DNA from: Hemileia vastatrix
Taxonomy: Eukaryota > Basidiomycota > Pucciniomycetes > Pucciniales > Zaghouaniaceae
Direction of reading: 5' to 3'
DNA: 64,000 bases
NCBI GenBank assembly: GCA_030280995.1
Contig: JASXTE010000008.1
Coordinates: forward strand, 20,613,693-20,677,692
This document shows, in pieces, positions 25,206 to 37,260 of the stretch (the first letter of the stretch is position 1; every line of letters begins with the position of its first letter). The notes beneath the pieces are model-generated. The model was given only the letters and a program-made list of their open reading frames with translations, was not told where the DNA came from and searched no databases. The position numbers and the translations under genes are program-made.

Positions 25206-26280
25206 AAATAATTAGATTAAGAAAGTGTTCAATTAAATTAAACAAAGAGGAAGGATAAATTGTTGAGCTCCAAAACTTTATGATCAAAGTTGATTTAAGG
25301 AGAAATATCACAAAAATTAAGAATAAGAAATATTTCAACTTTATGGAATTATAATATGCATAAATTATATTTTTATATGCAACTTGAACTCAAAAGGAAT
25401 GGTATAAAATAAAGAGAATGATTATGTGATAAAAGCAGACTCATTTAAGAAACGGATTTTTTTTTCTTTTCAAAAAATTCTTCCACAAAAATAATTTGTT
25501 AAATGTGAGGCTATGTTCATTTTTTGATTACCAAAAAATTATTTTTGGTCCAATATGATAGTAATACATATTCTATTGAGTAATTTTTTTCAACCTGAAT
25601 AAATAGACTAGAGTGTCACTTCATCACATTTATGTATGAAAAGTTATACAAGGTTTCAGCTTTTATGTAATTCTTTAAGGTTTACACTTTTGTAGCATCT
25701 ATTATTTGAGTATTTTTGATTTTTTCTTTATAGAAAATTCTACCTAGTACAGACCAATTTTCAAAGTGAAAGAAATATGTTTGTGATTGTTTTTTACAAA
25801 ATATTAACCTTATTTTTGGGTTTAACTTTGATTTTTGGGGTAATTTTTTAAATAATTATGTTAAAAATACGGATTACTTTTCTTATAGTCCATAACTAAG
25901 AATTTTTATCAAAATCAAATAATTATAGGGTAGTTAGATATAACTCAGAAGGCATTTGATAGAAAAATAATTAAGATGCTTGTGCGTACAACAGAATTTT
26001 TTCTATGATAGAAAATATTCTGATAAACATGCATGCATTGTTGTACAAATGCAGAGAGTATACAGAATACAAATAAAGTAGACTGCATAACTTTAAATTA
26101 ATATATAATTTATCCGATTAAAAATTAAACATTTAAACTTAAATAATTTCAACACATATTCCATCATATTCTTTTGATAAAAAAATGTAGCTTATATTAG
26201 CTAGTGCCTTTCAAAAAAAGGAATACCTTCAATCGGTAACTTTGAATAGCTAACTTATTCCTACAATTATCACAATTACA
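25206..26280. promoter_or_regulatory. Divergent intergenic region, likely two promoters
   Basis: This 1.08-kb AT-rich gap lies between the start of the minus-strand gene (25205) and the start of the transposase gene (26281). Both genes point away from it, so promoters for both should be inside. I see no gene or distinctive motif that could be named. Confidence 0.4.
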
Positions 26281-29200
26281 ATGCCTCCATTTTTTCATGT
26301 ATGTCAATGTCAAGATCTTGGATGTGTCAATAGAAAGTATCAAACTTCTTCTGGGTCCTTTGAAGTTGGTATGGCTTTCAAAAGCTCTAATTCTTATGCA
26401 AAACATCAAGAGGAAAGAAATAGGAAGGCCCAGATGGTTATTTCTTCCAACAATCCACTTAACATTGGAAGTTCCCGCTCCACAGAAACAGTAAGCTGTA
26501 TATCTATAGTTCAATGTGAGAATTAAAGTCTTTATGATGTTTCAATGATTTATTACATAGGGGCAGTTGCTATTGGGGGCAGAAGTATCTTCAACAGTCT
26601 CTAGAAACTCAAATCTTGGGGAACGGTATAGCCAAATAATTATGTGGCAGGCAGCAAAGCTTTCTCTTATTCATCATTTAAGCAAAGAAGGTTGTACTCA
26701 ATTTTTGGATGAAGAAATTAAGAAGCTCAAACTTCTAGGTGATAGTGGAATACTGGATTCTGATAGCATTGTCCGCCTGGTCCCACGCTCAATAGATACA
26801 GTTTTTAGTCGATTAAAGCTCAATCAATCATTTTTCACTAAAACATGCTGTCCTAAATGCTTTGCTCTTTATGAGTATAACTCTGAATCTCAACCATCTA
26901 TACTATGTTGCAATCAACCATTTCTTTCATCATCAAAGCGCTATTTAAAAATGTTTGGAGCAGGACAAATTACAGTTAAATGTGATGAAAGGCTGTATTT
27001 GATGGAGGAACATCAAGAACATGTAAAATACTTATCTCTTAAAACATTTCATCACCATTCTTTTATCGACTGGCTTAAGGAAAAGATCAAAATGTTCAAA
27101 TTTGAGCTTCTGATTGAGAAGAAAACCCCTGTGGCAGAATGTGTAGAGTGTGATTTGATGAAGGATGTTTGTGATGGTTCAATTTGGAAAAACTTTCCCA
27201 TAACCACTCCAGCTCTGGATAGCAATGATGATGAATATACGATAACTTCAGGCAACTTAATGTTTACTTTATATTTCGACTGGTTTAGGCCTGGTGGCAA
27301 TAGGATTGGAGGTCATCAGAAGTCTGTAGGCAATATTATGATGGTGTGTATGAACCTACCTCAAGAAGATAGATACAAAATGGAAAATCTTTTTTTGTAT
27401 GCTATTATACCTGGACCAACAGAACCCACAAGTGAACAGCTTAATCACCTTCTAAAACCACTGGTTAATGATCTACAAACTCTATGGGATGGTATATTGA
27501 TTGAAAAGACACATCTTTATCCACGAGGCTGGAAATTAAGAGTTGCATTGTTCTCTTTGATAGGTGACATTCCTGCAATACGAAAATTGGCTGGCTTTTC
27601 GAGTCACTCTGCAAAAATGTTCTGCTCTTTCTGTAATATCTCTAAAGATGAAATTAGCGAAAAGAATGTGGGAAATTTTTCATTACAGAATCATGAGGAT
27701 CATATGTGCTGGGCAACAAAGTGGAAAAATTCTAAGTCACATTGGGAGCGTGTATCAATTGTTCAAAATCATGGGGTACGATGGAGTGAGCTGAATAACC
27801 TTGAATATTGGCGTCCAACTGAATATTGCTCAATTGATGTTATGCATTCACATATGCTTGGCAACCTAAAAGATCACAGTCTAAGCTATTTTCAAATCCA
27901 AAATGCAGCAAAAGATCTAGAAAGAAAGCTGGAAAAGGATAAAAATTGGCATGTAAGAGAAGAAGATGATGATTTCTTTTCTGATACTTCACTGCACAAA
28001 CATTCAAAAAAACGTAGAAGTAGCTTAAGCACCACAAATAATGATGATGATGATACAGGACACACGAGACAGCACAAGCGGCAAAGACGTACGAGTTCAA
28101 GACAGTCATCAAGTCATCATGGACTAGATAATGAAGGATTGGGAACAAATCGATCAAGAAGCCAGAGTAGGTCATCCAGCTCCAAATTTATTCCTCCATA
28201 TAGCGATGTGGCCTCAATACAGTCTCACAGCAGTGACAGTAGGAATTCATTGTATAACTTAAGGCAAAGAAGCATTAGCATATCACAGAGTGAAGGATCT
28301 CACTCATCAAATGAGACAGCTAGAGATGAAGAAAATAAAAGGAAAGGTAAGGAGAAAAAAAATGAAGGTAGTAGTAATCCACAAATTACAGCAGCAGAGC
28401 TACAGGTTGTATGGAAGATGATTGATCAAGTAAGAAGACCTTCCTGGCTAACACGAGTTCCAAAATCAGTAGGATCTAAAAAGGCAGGATCCCTCAAGGC
28501 AGCAGAATGGCACATGCTGTATACTCTCTACTTCCCTTTGTCACTTATACCCCTTTGGTTTGAAAAATTTAAAGAATCTGAATCTTCAGCTTCCTCAGCT
28601 GATAAACCAAGAGAATATTATCTTCTCAAGTCACTTGTAACATTATGCTCGATCACCAATTTTTTGACATTAAAAAATATACAGACTAATGAGCTTAAAT
28701 ATCTAGATCAATTTCTGTTAGAGTATCGTGAGTGCCTTGAAGAGGGTTGGAAGAATATTAATGCAAAGCCAAATCTGCATATCACTCAACATTATCCTGA
28801 AATGATAAAGCGTCTTGGTCCACCTTCAGGTACAGCTACTTGGTCTGGAGAGCGGGTGAATCATATATTATCTGAAATTCCAAACAATCACCATCCACGT
28901 ATGTAATGTTTGTAAGCAATGATTTAAAAACTCAGCTGTGCTAATTTATTAATATTTACCACAGGAGAGATACAGCTAACAATGCTCAAACATTGGTATC
29001 GGAAGTCTAGGGTATTAGATCTTGGTGAAGCTGAAGATAATGATCAATGTGAGACTAAAAAAATCCATATTGATCTCGATAAACAAAACAAATGGATCCA
29101 TCTAAGTATGGCATTATTTACTAAATGGGTAAGGGCACGAATGGGAAAAGAAACTTCAAGACGGGCTTTGACACCATCGGAGAAAAGTGGGGATCGGGTA

Positions 29201-29659
29201 GTTGAAAATGTAGCAAGCATATTGATACATGGAAAGAGGTTTACTAGTTACCATCGACACATTGCTAATTCAACAATTGAATTCTACTATGGAAAAGATA
29301 GCCAGTTTGGGCAAATTGATGATCTTTTCAGATCAAAGGAAGAGAATGATCAAATATATTTAATAGTAAGTCCTTTCAAAGAGCTCCGTCCAGAAGAAAC
29401 ATCAAAGGATCCCTATGAGCTTTTCCCACAAGTGCATTGTCGGTTAGTAAGAGTAGCCAAAGCAACTCAAATTGTGATTAAGAAAGATGCAATAATTGGA
29501 CATGCAGCTAATGTCGAGCACAAAAAAGGAATGTTTGGAATCAAAGACGAGGTTGTCACTGCCATTGGACTGCAGAAAGTAGTGAGTGAAAAAATTAATC
29601 AAATTTATTTTCTGTTGACTAACATCTTTGTGTTAATTTGGGATTGGGGAAATTTGTAG
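26281..29659 (+). CDS. Tnp2/Plavaka-like transposase (3 exons)
   Basis: Predicted CDS join(26281..26490, 26561..28898, 28965..29659), 1080 residues, GT-AG introns of 70 and 66 nt; the frame is open throughout. N-terminal Cys/His-rich MPPFFHVCQCQDLGC; a Cys cluster KTCCPKCFALY..CCNQ; then the transposase core LYFDWFRPGGNRIGGHQKSVG, LFLYAIIPGPTEP, GWKLRVALFSLIGDIPAIRKL, FCSFCNISKDEI, and SIDVMHSHMLGNLKDH carrying a conserved acidic residue. A Ser/Arg-rich insert (about 28000-28330; SRSQSRSSS) interrupts the second half. The end has HWYRKSRVLDL. This order is typical of basidiomycete Plavaka/CACTA (Tnp2, Transposase_21-type) proteins. It would cut and join the terminal repeats at 20779 and 50632. 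The last residues (from about 29580) may instead be intronic, so the C-terminus is uncertain. Confidence 0.9.
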
Positions 29660-30086
29660 GATTGGTGATATTTGTAAATGGTGAAAGAAATAATTCAATG
29701 CTCGATTAAAAAATGCAATGCATCCAACTTACCTTATCATAAATCAGTGAACAATTACTTTTGTTACTTTTATTGCGAGAGAACCCATGCTTTCAATGAG
29801 TCATTTTTATCTTAAATTTAAGAATGAAAGAAATAAAATCATGATAATGAGAAATATGATAAAATTTTTACTTATAGAATGATCTTCTTGCTCATTCATC
29901 TACTATAAATAGTTTGACCTTCCAACTTTAGCTGATAGCTATATATTATTCACTTTATTTTTCGACAAGAGAACATACACGTTTACAAGACTATAATACA
30001 TAGTATCTTTTTTTACTTTAGCTTTGATAGGTAAAAATTTTAACAACTGATTATTTTTATTTTATTTTATTTTATTACAGTTCATT

Positions 30087-31752
30087 ATGGATGATAATTT
30101 TGAAGGGATGTCTGTTGACCCAACCGATTCTGATTGTTTTCCACCTCAACATACTAATACTGGAAATACTCCTCTACCACCCTCTGCTGATCCACCTCCA
30201 GATGCATCTCAATCTGTACCACCTAATCCTAACCCACCACCTAATCCCAATCCAGGCCAAGAGTCTCATTCAGAACCAAGAAATTTTAATCCCAATCATC
30301 CTTCTGCTTCTGAAAGTGCTGATCAGCTAGGAAGAGATTGGGCTAGTGAAGTATTGAGGGAATTTTTCAGAGACCAATCATCATCTGCTCAGCCTAACCA
30401 AGGAGAAAGCACAAGTGGAGCAGGCAAGTCAAATTTGTAGTGTATTCTTTTATTGAAAAATAACCAATTTAATTAACTTATTTGAATTGTTAGTGAATCC
30501 CTCAATCATTATGGGTATCAGTGATTACCACAGACTCAATTCAGCAGAGTCTCATGAGCGAGAACGGGGGTTAAGGGCTGTAAGAGGCTTAGTTAGAAGG
30601 AATGATGTTCCCAGGAGCTCGGACAGTCTAAATAGAAATATTTACCACTTTCTGAAGTATTGTCTTGGGGGACCAACACAAATATCAAAATATCCTGCGA
30701 GCACAACACCTTTGGAGATTGAAAATTGGAAAGATTGGAGCCAATTCAAACTAAAAACCATTCAAACTGTCCTAACCCAAGTCCAACCTTCTAACCATTC
30801 CAATTCTGCAGCTGATCGACAATTTCTGATAACCAATTCTATAGCCTTCTTGCAATCCAAAATTCGACTACCCGAATTTTTTCCAGCACCTGAGCCTCGA
30901 GGACTAAAAGGAGGAGCACCGATCCCACTTTCTGTCAAAAGAATCTTAGAGCGTGAATTGCAAGAAAAAGGTTTTTGGAAATTCGCGTTTGATTGGACTT
31001 GCCGTGATTTTTCAGAATCAACTTGGAATCAAGTCATGGGAAGCATAGTATGCAACCACTGTACCAGATGGCTCACCACCTTGAATACAATCAATCAGTC
31101 AAAGCTTCAGTTCACTCAATGTGTTATTGAGAAATGGGTAGTTAATAACGGGAAGGAGATGATAAGGTTGTTTGGGCAAGAAGAGGAAAGGGTAGCAAGA
31201 GAGAAGATTGAAAAGAGGGCAAGGGCACAAGTAAAACGTTATCGGACCAAGGTAAGTTTTTTATTTTACTTTGCTTTTTGTTATTATGAAGCTGATTTAG
31301 TTGGAATTCAGATTGCTAGTGCACGCTACAGGTTAGCAAGAGATCTCTGCAGTGATGTGCCAGGTTTTGTTGTGCTTTTTCATGATACTAGGTGCATCTC
31401 TGATATCGAGGAAGGCCCAGCACCAGCCCCAACTGCACCTATCCGAGCTATTCCTGGATGGCGAAATCCTGAACTCAATGATTTGTTTAAAAAAATGGAT
31501 AAGATGACAAAGGACTTAGCCCATACACAATCTCAAAGAAAATCAGCATTAAAAACATATTCAAGGTCATCAGAAAGGACAGTTGCACAAAATGGTATAT
31601 TCAATGGTCCCAAATACCTCCCCAAGAATTGCTATTCAGCAACATTTTTGCAAGGATTATCTGTGAATGAACGTGAGTCACTTGGGGTTGGAGCTGATAT
31701 TGATCTGGTAAAGATTCGGGAATCAATTAATAGAGCATCAACATCATCATAA
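30087..31752 (+). CDS. Unknown transposon-borne protein, paralogue 2 (3 exons)
   Basis: Predicted CDS join(30087..30423, 30494..31251, 31312..31752), 511 residues. Intron 1 is GC-AG (donor AG-GCAAGT, 70 nt); intron 2 is GT-AG, 60 nt, and has no stop, so it can be read through. The N-terminus is Pro/Asn-rich and disordered (PPNPNPPPNPNPG), then ADQLGRDWASEVLREFFRD. The middle holds SVKRILERELQEKGFWKFAF and a charged helix EEERVAREKIEKRARAQVKR. Similarity in order and motifs to the minus-strand gene 24085-25205 suggests that they are paralogues, this one with an added N-terminal half. I recognise no enzymatic domain. It follows the transposase in the same direction after a 430-bp gap. A possible 3' splice site just before the ATG (TTACAG at 30080) suggests a 5' UTR intron. 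Confidence 0.7.
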
Positions 31753-31949
31753 CTAAGGTATAACGGTGATCTTCTGTGTAATATAGCTATCTTATATTGA
31801 ATTTTATGTATTCTGTTTTTTTTCAAAGCAGCTTGGTAAATGTTATAAAGTGATATTGAGAGAGAGTAACATTTTATTTAAGAAAAACAAATAATGTATT
31901 TTCAACAAATTGATGGTCCATACCTCTTTATGTCACATTAATGTATCCA

Positions 31950-32734
31950 TATTAATATCAATCGAATTTAATGTTGACCAATACATAGTGAATACACGCT
32001 ATGCCACTTATACTTGCCAGGCATTGCTACCATTAAATATGCCAGTATCAAAAATTAATTTCGATCGAAATTAATGAGCATGATAATCATGAATTTCTGG
32101 AGTCAACTGCTTATTTTTATGCATGGTGCCTTGCCAACATTAATTTCGATCGAAATTACTTTTGATACTGGCATATTGCATGGTGTCTATTCCTGGAAAG
32201 TGTAAGTGGCATAGTGTGTATTCATTACGTATTGCTCAACATTAATTTCAATAGAATTTAATATTGACATTTTCATATTGAACCCAAACCAGCAAACGAC
32301 CCAAAAAATTCTTCATAAAACTGCTCATTAATTTCAATCAAAATTAGTGAGCACCATATACATATTGAATTGTAGTTATATCTGGTGTGTGTAAGTTGTA
32401 AAGCTTGTGTTCAATGTTTATTGGTCAACATTAATTTTGATTGAAATTAATATTAATGTGTAAATAATATTTACATGCTCAATATGCATTGTAATGTGTT
32501 TACTTAAGAATAGAGTGCCCTACTTTTCATCTTACATAAAAATGCTTGGTGGCATGTCAAATTCAATTTTTATTAAAATTAATGTTGACATGTTACCATG
32601 CATAAAAGTAAGCAACTGACTGAATAAATTGATGATAATCATGAACCTTAATTTCGATCGAAATTAATGTTGCAAAGTGCAGATTGAAAAAAAGCTATGC
32701 CACTTACACTAGCCAGGCATATTTACTATTTATT
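31950..32734. repeat. Palindromic repeat field, left block
   Basis: At least eight copies of the 16-bp palindrome AATTTCGATCGAAATT or decayed forms of it (for example AATTTTGATCAAAATT), spaced about 70-130 bp apart, are embedded in longer repeated text such as CTATGCCACTTACACTTGCC and GATACTGGCATAT. Parts of this block (31970-32190) reappear in inverted orientation at about 36560-36790, and other parts (about 32410-32500) reappear in direct orientation at about 36085-36180. Harbinger copy B separates the two blocks. Confidence 0.85.
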
Positions 32735-33042
32735 AGGGGGTGTCAGTTCTGGAAAATCCGCACTTACAAATCCGCACTTAAATTTGACCAAATCCGCACT
32801 TAAATAAGTGCGGATTTCCAAAACACACTAGCCCCAATACTGGTGGATTTCAAAATGAAATAAGTCACTTATTTCACTCAAATCCGCACTTTCTCAACCA
32901 AAAGTGCTGATTTCACCATCAAGTCCCATTTCACTGATTTGTCAGCATCATCCCATTCATACGCAGCACTCCGCAGCATAACACTTCATAACTCAAAACA
33001 TCGTACATCACTTACATCTTAATATCATATCATATAAGAGTC

Positions 33043-34302
33043 ATGCCTTCCTCACTTTCAAATCATGATAAATTACATAAAGCAATGACTTTCATGGCGC
33101 TTGAACTGCTCTTGGACTCTGATTCCGATTCTGATCTAGAAGAAGATTTTGTCGTTTTATCAAAAATGGCCAGGAAACGTTACCTTCTTCCCAGAAAGCC
33201 TCAAGTACTTCATACCCCCAAGTACACCATCCAAACACTTCTTAACCTATCTACACCCAGTTTTAGACAGCTGTTCAGGACTTCTCAGGAATGTTTCCTT
33301 AAATTGCTTGAGCTTATTCAGGATCATCCCATATTTCACAATAATTCTCAAAAAAAACAACGACATCCTTCAATTCAATTGGCCATCACACTATGTCGTT
33401 TGGGTTCAAATGGTAATGGAGCCGCTTTGAAACGTTTAGAAAATGTCTTTGATTTAGGGTATGGTTCAGTTAACACTTATACCAAACGATGTATCACTGC
33501 CATCAACTCCTTGGAATCTCAACTTCTCACCTGGCCAACAAAAGAAGAGCGACTTGAATCATCTCAGGTTATGCAAGCAGAGGGCTTTCCAGGATGTATT
33601 GGTTTTGTTGATGGTACTACTATTCCTTTGAGCCAGAAACCTGCTCAAGGTGGAAACAATTACTTTGACCGTAAAAAGAGGTAGATTATTTTTAACTCCT
33701 TTCATCCTCCTTGAAACTAACACAAACAAATATATCTTCTTTATAGATATTCAATTAACGTTCAGCTTATATGTGACGTAAACAAAAAATTTATATCATT
33801 CTTCGCTGGCTATCCTGGCTCATGTCATGACTCCTACGTCTTCCAAAGAATGCATATTTCAAATGAACCTGAAAAATTCTTTGATGAAAATCAGTATCTT
33901 CTTGCAGATTCTGCTTATGTGAATGGAAAGTATGTACTTCCTGATTTTTGGGGAGCAGCTTCAGAAGACAGTCAAAATGCCAAATTCAACAATCATTTGG
34001 CAAAGTCAAGAGTCCGTATTGAACATTCTATTGGAATCTTGAAAGGCCGTTTTTCTAGTTTAAGGGAATTAAGAAGTCCTCTTAGAAATAAATCTGAAAT
34101 GGAGGCGGTGATCAACTGGATTCTGTGTTGCACTATACTTCATAACCTACTTGCTGACCTCAAAGATCAATGGTTAGAGCTGTATGAAGATGAACAAGTT
34201 GATTCAACTCCGACTATATCCAACACTTCTATTTCTCAATCAACTAGTATAAGGGCGAAAATCCTTCCAATAACACTCCAACATTTTTCAACGCAATTTT
34301 AA
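33043..34302 (+). CDS. Harbinger DDE transposase, copy B, intact
   Basis: Predicted CDS join(33043..33680, 33747..34302), 397 residues, 66-nt GT-AG intron placed between KKR and YSINVQL as in copy A. The N-terminus has an acidic run (DSDSDSDLEEDF). A middle helix-turn-helix-like region (RRLGSNGNGAALKRL type) precedes the DDE_4-type nuclease: Asp in GFVDGTTIPL, Asp in GSCHDSYVF, Glu in RVRIEHSIGIL, then ILHNLLADL. All three catalytic positions are present and no stop interrupts the frame, so this copy could encode an active enzyme. Harbinger transposases normally need the partner Myb-like protein, which is truncated in this copy but intact in copy C. Confidence 0.93.
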
Positions 34303-34471
34303 TTTTTTTCTCTTTCTCTTCAAATTATCAATTTGCATGTATTATTCACTGAGAATGGTAAATTTTTTTGCATATTTTTTTGGTTTTTGAATTTGCTGTT
34401 AAAGTCTTATTTTTTTTTCTCTCTGTGTTTTCTTTCATCAACTCAACATGAAATCGCATATTTTCAGCAAA

Positions 34472-34985
34472 CACCACGCAATATAGGGGGAGGACTTGCT
34501 AGCAAGTCCGCAACTTGAAGTCAGATGGAAATCAGATGGAACTCAGACTGAAGTAATACTGAACTTTCACTTGAAGTATCACACAAATAACAATGGATCT
34601 ATATTGAAAACATAGTGAAAGTGTGAGGATAACTGAATGGAAGCCAGAAAAAATCATTCCATGAGTCTACTCAATGCAAAGTATTTTTTGAAACAGCTTA
34701 TTAAAATAATACTTTATTAAATTAATTTGATCAATAAAAATTGATTGACAATATTGCGATTCTTAAATACAATAATTTTATTAAAAAATTTCAGATTACA
34801 TATAAAAAAAATCAGTGACTTTTTCTATTACTTACAACTGTTTTTACAGAATTGAAAACTATGTTTCAGCTAATATTTTATGGAAGTGAACTCTGTTCTT
34901 CGCCCGAAGAACAGAGTTCATCCTCCTATTTTCACACTCTGTTTGCACCAATCTCCATCCCTTTCAATTCTATCAACACATGCAA
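34472..34985 (+). mobile_element. Foreign insert in Harbinger B with CACTA-like terminus
   Basis: At 34472 the Harbinger sequence (…TTTTCAGCAAA) gives way to CACCACGCAATATAGGGGG, followed by the 18-bp palindrome around TTGCTAGCAA (34492-34509). A 48-bp stretch here is repeated with one change at 46587. Toward the right is a perfect hairpin with a 16-bp stem and 2-nt loop (34887-34920; TGAACTCTGTTCTTCG arm). Harbinger sequence resumes at about 34985 (GAATTGAAGAAAAAAC). No mirrored CACC terminus was found at the right, so this is a truncated or rearranged non-autonomous insertion. Confidence 0.6.
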
Positions 34986-35728
34986 AGAATTGAAGAAAAA
35001 ACAAAAAGTAAACATACATTTAAATTTTGGGCCTCTGAGGATTCAGATCTTCTGCGATATAATTGTTCTGCTTGATAGTTGGGATCATCTTCAGCTGAAC
35101 TATGGTTAGAAGGTGGAGGGGATTGATCTTCTTCAAGTAAAGGTGTGTTGGGAGGATTATAGGAATGTTTGGATCCAGAAGGTATATGCTTAGTAGTATC
35201 GTGTAGAAACCAAGGGTTTACATCAACTTGGGTGCCAAAAAGATTATCCATTTCCTCATAGAAAGGACACATGACATTGAGCTTTTCGGAAACAGTAGTA
35301 ATTCCAATCTCCAAATCATCATCGTCAATACCAAAGCCAGTTTCATTTACAGCATGATGAGTCTTTTTATATTTTGAATGGTAACTCTTAAATCTCTCCT
35401 TCATTTGTTTAGGATTGATATCGATTCTCCCCCTTGTTTTCTTCCTTACTTCATTGGCCATCAACAAGTAGCCATTAACCTTTGAAGAAGGTGGACATCC
35501 AATACGAGTGGACTTTTCACATCCAAAACATGCTTCAAAATTTGATTTTATTTTAAGGAAGTTGATTATGATGAGATAATCATCCTTTTTAAGCTGACCT
35601 GAACCTGCCTTTGATTTTTCAGGTGTAGGGCTTGCTTTACGAGGAGACTTTTGTGACGAAGCAGATTTTTGAGTTACCTTTTGAGATTTGGAATGTCTGG
35701 GAGGCATTATGAAACTGGCACATAACAA
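34986..35728 (-). pseudogene. Harbinger Myb/SANT-like protein, copy B, 3' truncated
   Basis: Minus-strand exon 1 is complete and closely matches copy C: MPPRHSKSQKVTQKSASS leader, basic Ser/Lys-rich region, then the Myb/SANT-like (trihelix) block KKDDYLIIINFLKIKSNFEA through RFKSYHSKYKKTHH. The splice donor after QNLN is kept, but exons 2 and 3 are replaced by the insert at 34472-34985. The likely start is the ATG at 35707 (MPPRHSK) rather than the upstream in-frame one at 35728. Confidence 0.85.
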
Positions 35729-36081
35729 GAAAAAAGATTAAAAAGTAGAAGAAATAAGTAAAAAAGAATGTAAACATGCCTGGTCAAAATATTGAAAATG
35801 TCAGGAAGGGGTGTGTGCCGAGGATTGATGGGTAGGTAGCGAGGAAGGTCAGTGTGTCACATGTTACAGGGATGGGGTAAGAAAGGAAGGGATTTTTTGT
35901 GGCCAAAATGTGGTTGTGAAAAAAAACGGGAAAAAAGTGCTGATTTGAGGTCATAACTGACACCCTTTTTTGAAATAAGTGACTTTTTTGCAAAATTTAA
36001 GTGCTGATTTGTAAGTGCTGACTTGGTTTGAAATCCGCACTTAATTTAAGTGCGGATTTGCCAGAACTGACACCCCCTATT

Positions 36082-37260
36082 ATGTATTGGTCAACATTAA
36101 TTTTTATAGAAATTAATATGGATATGTAAATTTTATATTTACCCTCAACATGTATAGTAAATTTCAATACTTAAAAATACTTGCCGTCCTTTACATGTCA
36201 TGCAAAAAAGCATTATATCATTTCAACATTAATTTTGATCAAAATTAATGTTGGCATGCCATTATGCATTGAAACAACTAACTGACTGAAAAAGTTCATG
36301 ATCAAAATGCTCATTAATTTTGATCAAAATTAATGTTGACCAATACATATTGAATATAAGTAATCTCCGCTTACTCAGACCAGATATAACTACCATTCAA
36401 TATGTATATGGTCAGCCTTAATTTCGATCGAAATTAATGGGAAGTTTTATGAAGAATCTTCTGGGTTGTTTTCTGGCTTGGGTTCAATATGCAAATGTCA
36501 ACATTAAATTCGATTGAAATTAATGTTGACCAATACATAATGAATACACACTATGCCACTTACACTTTCCAGGCATATATACATGCAATATGCCAGTATC
36601 AAAAGTAATTTCTATCAAAATTAATGTTGGCAAGGCACCATGCATAAAAATAAGCAGTTGACTCCAGTAAATTCATGATTATCATGCTCATTAATTTCGA
36701 TCGAAATTAATTTTTGATACTGGCATATTTAATGGTAGCTATGCCTGGCAAGTGTAAGTGGCATAGCATGTATTCATTATGTATTAGTCAACATTAATTT
36801 CGATCGAAATTAATATGGACATGGACTATGCATAAAATTCCTATAAGTATAGGTAAGCTAAGCAGTTAGATAAACTGGTTTGATCAAGTACACCATATAA
36901 AAATTGATGTTTTAATACCTTGGTTAATTTCGATCAAAATTCATTTTAAGCCATGCATGTTGAATTTTATCTATGTCTGTGTAGTCCATGTGAAATGGCT
37001 TGTATTGAATATTCAGGGGTCTATATTAATTTCGATCAAAATTATGAGGTTCATTGCCTCATAAATTTGATGGTTTCTGTCAGTGTTTCATGCATGGTGC
37101 CATATGATACTTGTTGATTCCTATCAAAATTAATTTCAACACCAATATATTGAATACAAACCATGGCACTTACAGTACTTGGTCATAGCTAAAATTCAAT
37201 ATGCTAGTCTCAAAATTAATTTCGATAGAAATTAATCAGGATCCATGAAGTTTATCAATA
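36082..37260. repeat. Palindromic repeat field, right block
   Basis: About a dozen copies of AATTTCGATCGAAATT or its decayed forms occur between 36090 and 37235. The stretch 36540-36790 is close to the reverse complement of 31970-32210, while 36085-36180 is in direct orientation with 32410-32500. Many copies have CG replaced by TG or CA within the palindrome. No coding frame is visible. Confidence 0.85.

Larger units (their letters stand above)
32735..36078 (+). mobile_element. PIF/Harbinger copy B, both termini present
   Basis: A 3344-bp element starts AGGGGGTGTCAGTTCTGG and ends, inverted, CCAGAACTGACACCCCCT, flanked by ATT on each side (32732-32734, 36079-36081). It carries an intact DDE transposase on the plus strand and a 3'-truncated Myb/SANT-like gene on the minus strand. 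Between them, 34472-about 34985 is foreign: it begins with a CACCACG terminus of the big-transposon type and has replaced the end of the Myb-like gene. Confidence 0.92.

Noticed and set aside
27840..28175. Minus-strand open frames opposite the Plavaka-like transposase
   Set aside because: Antisense shadows of the Ser/Arg-rich insert.
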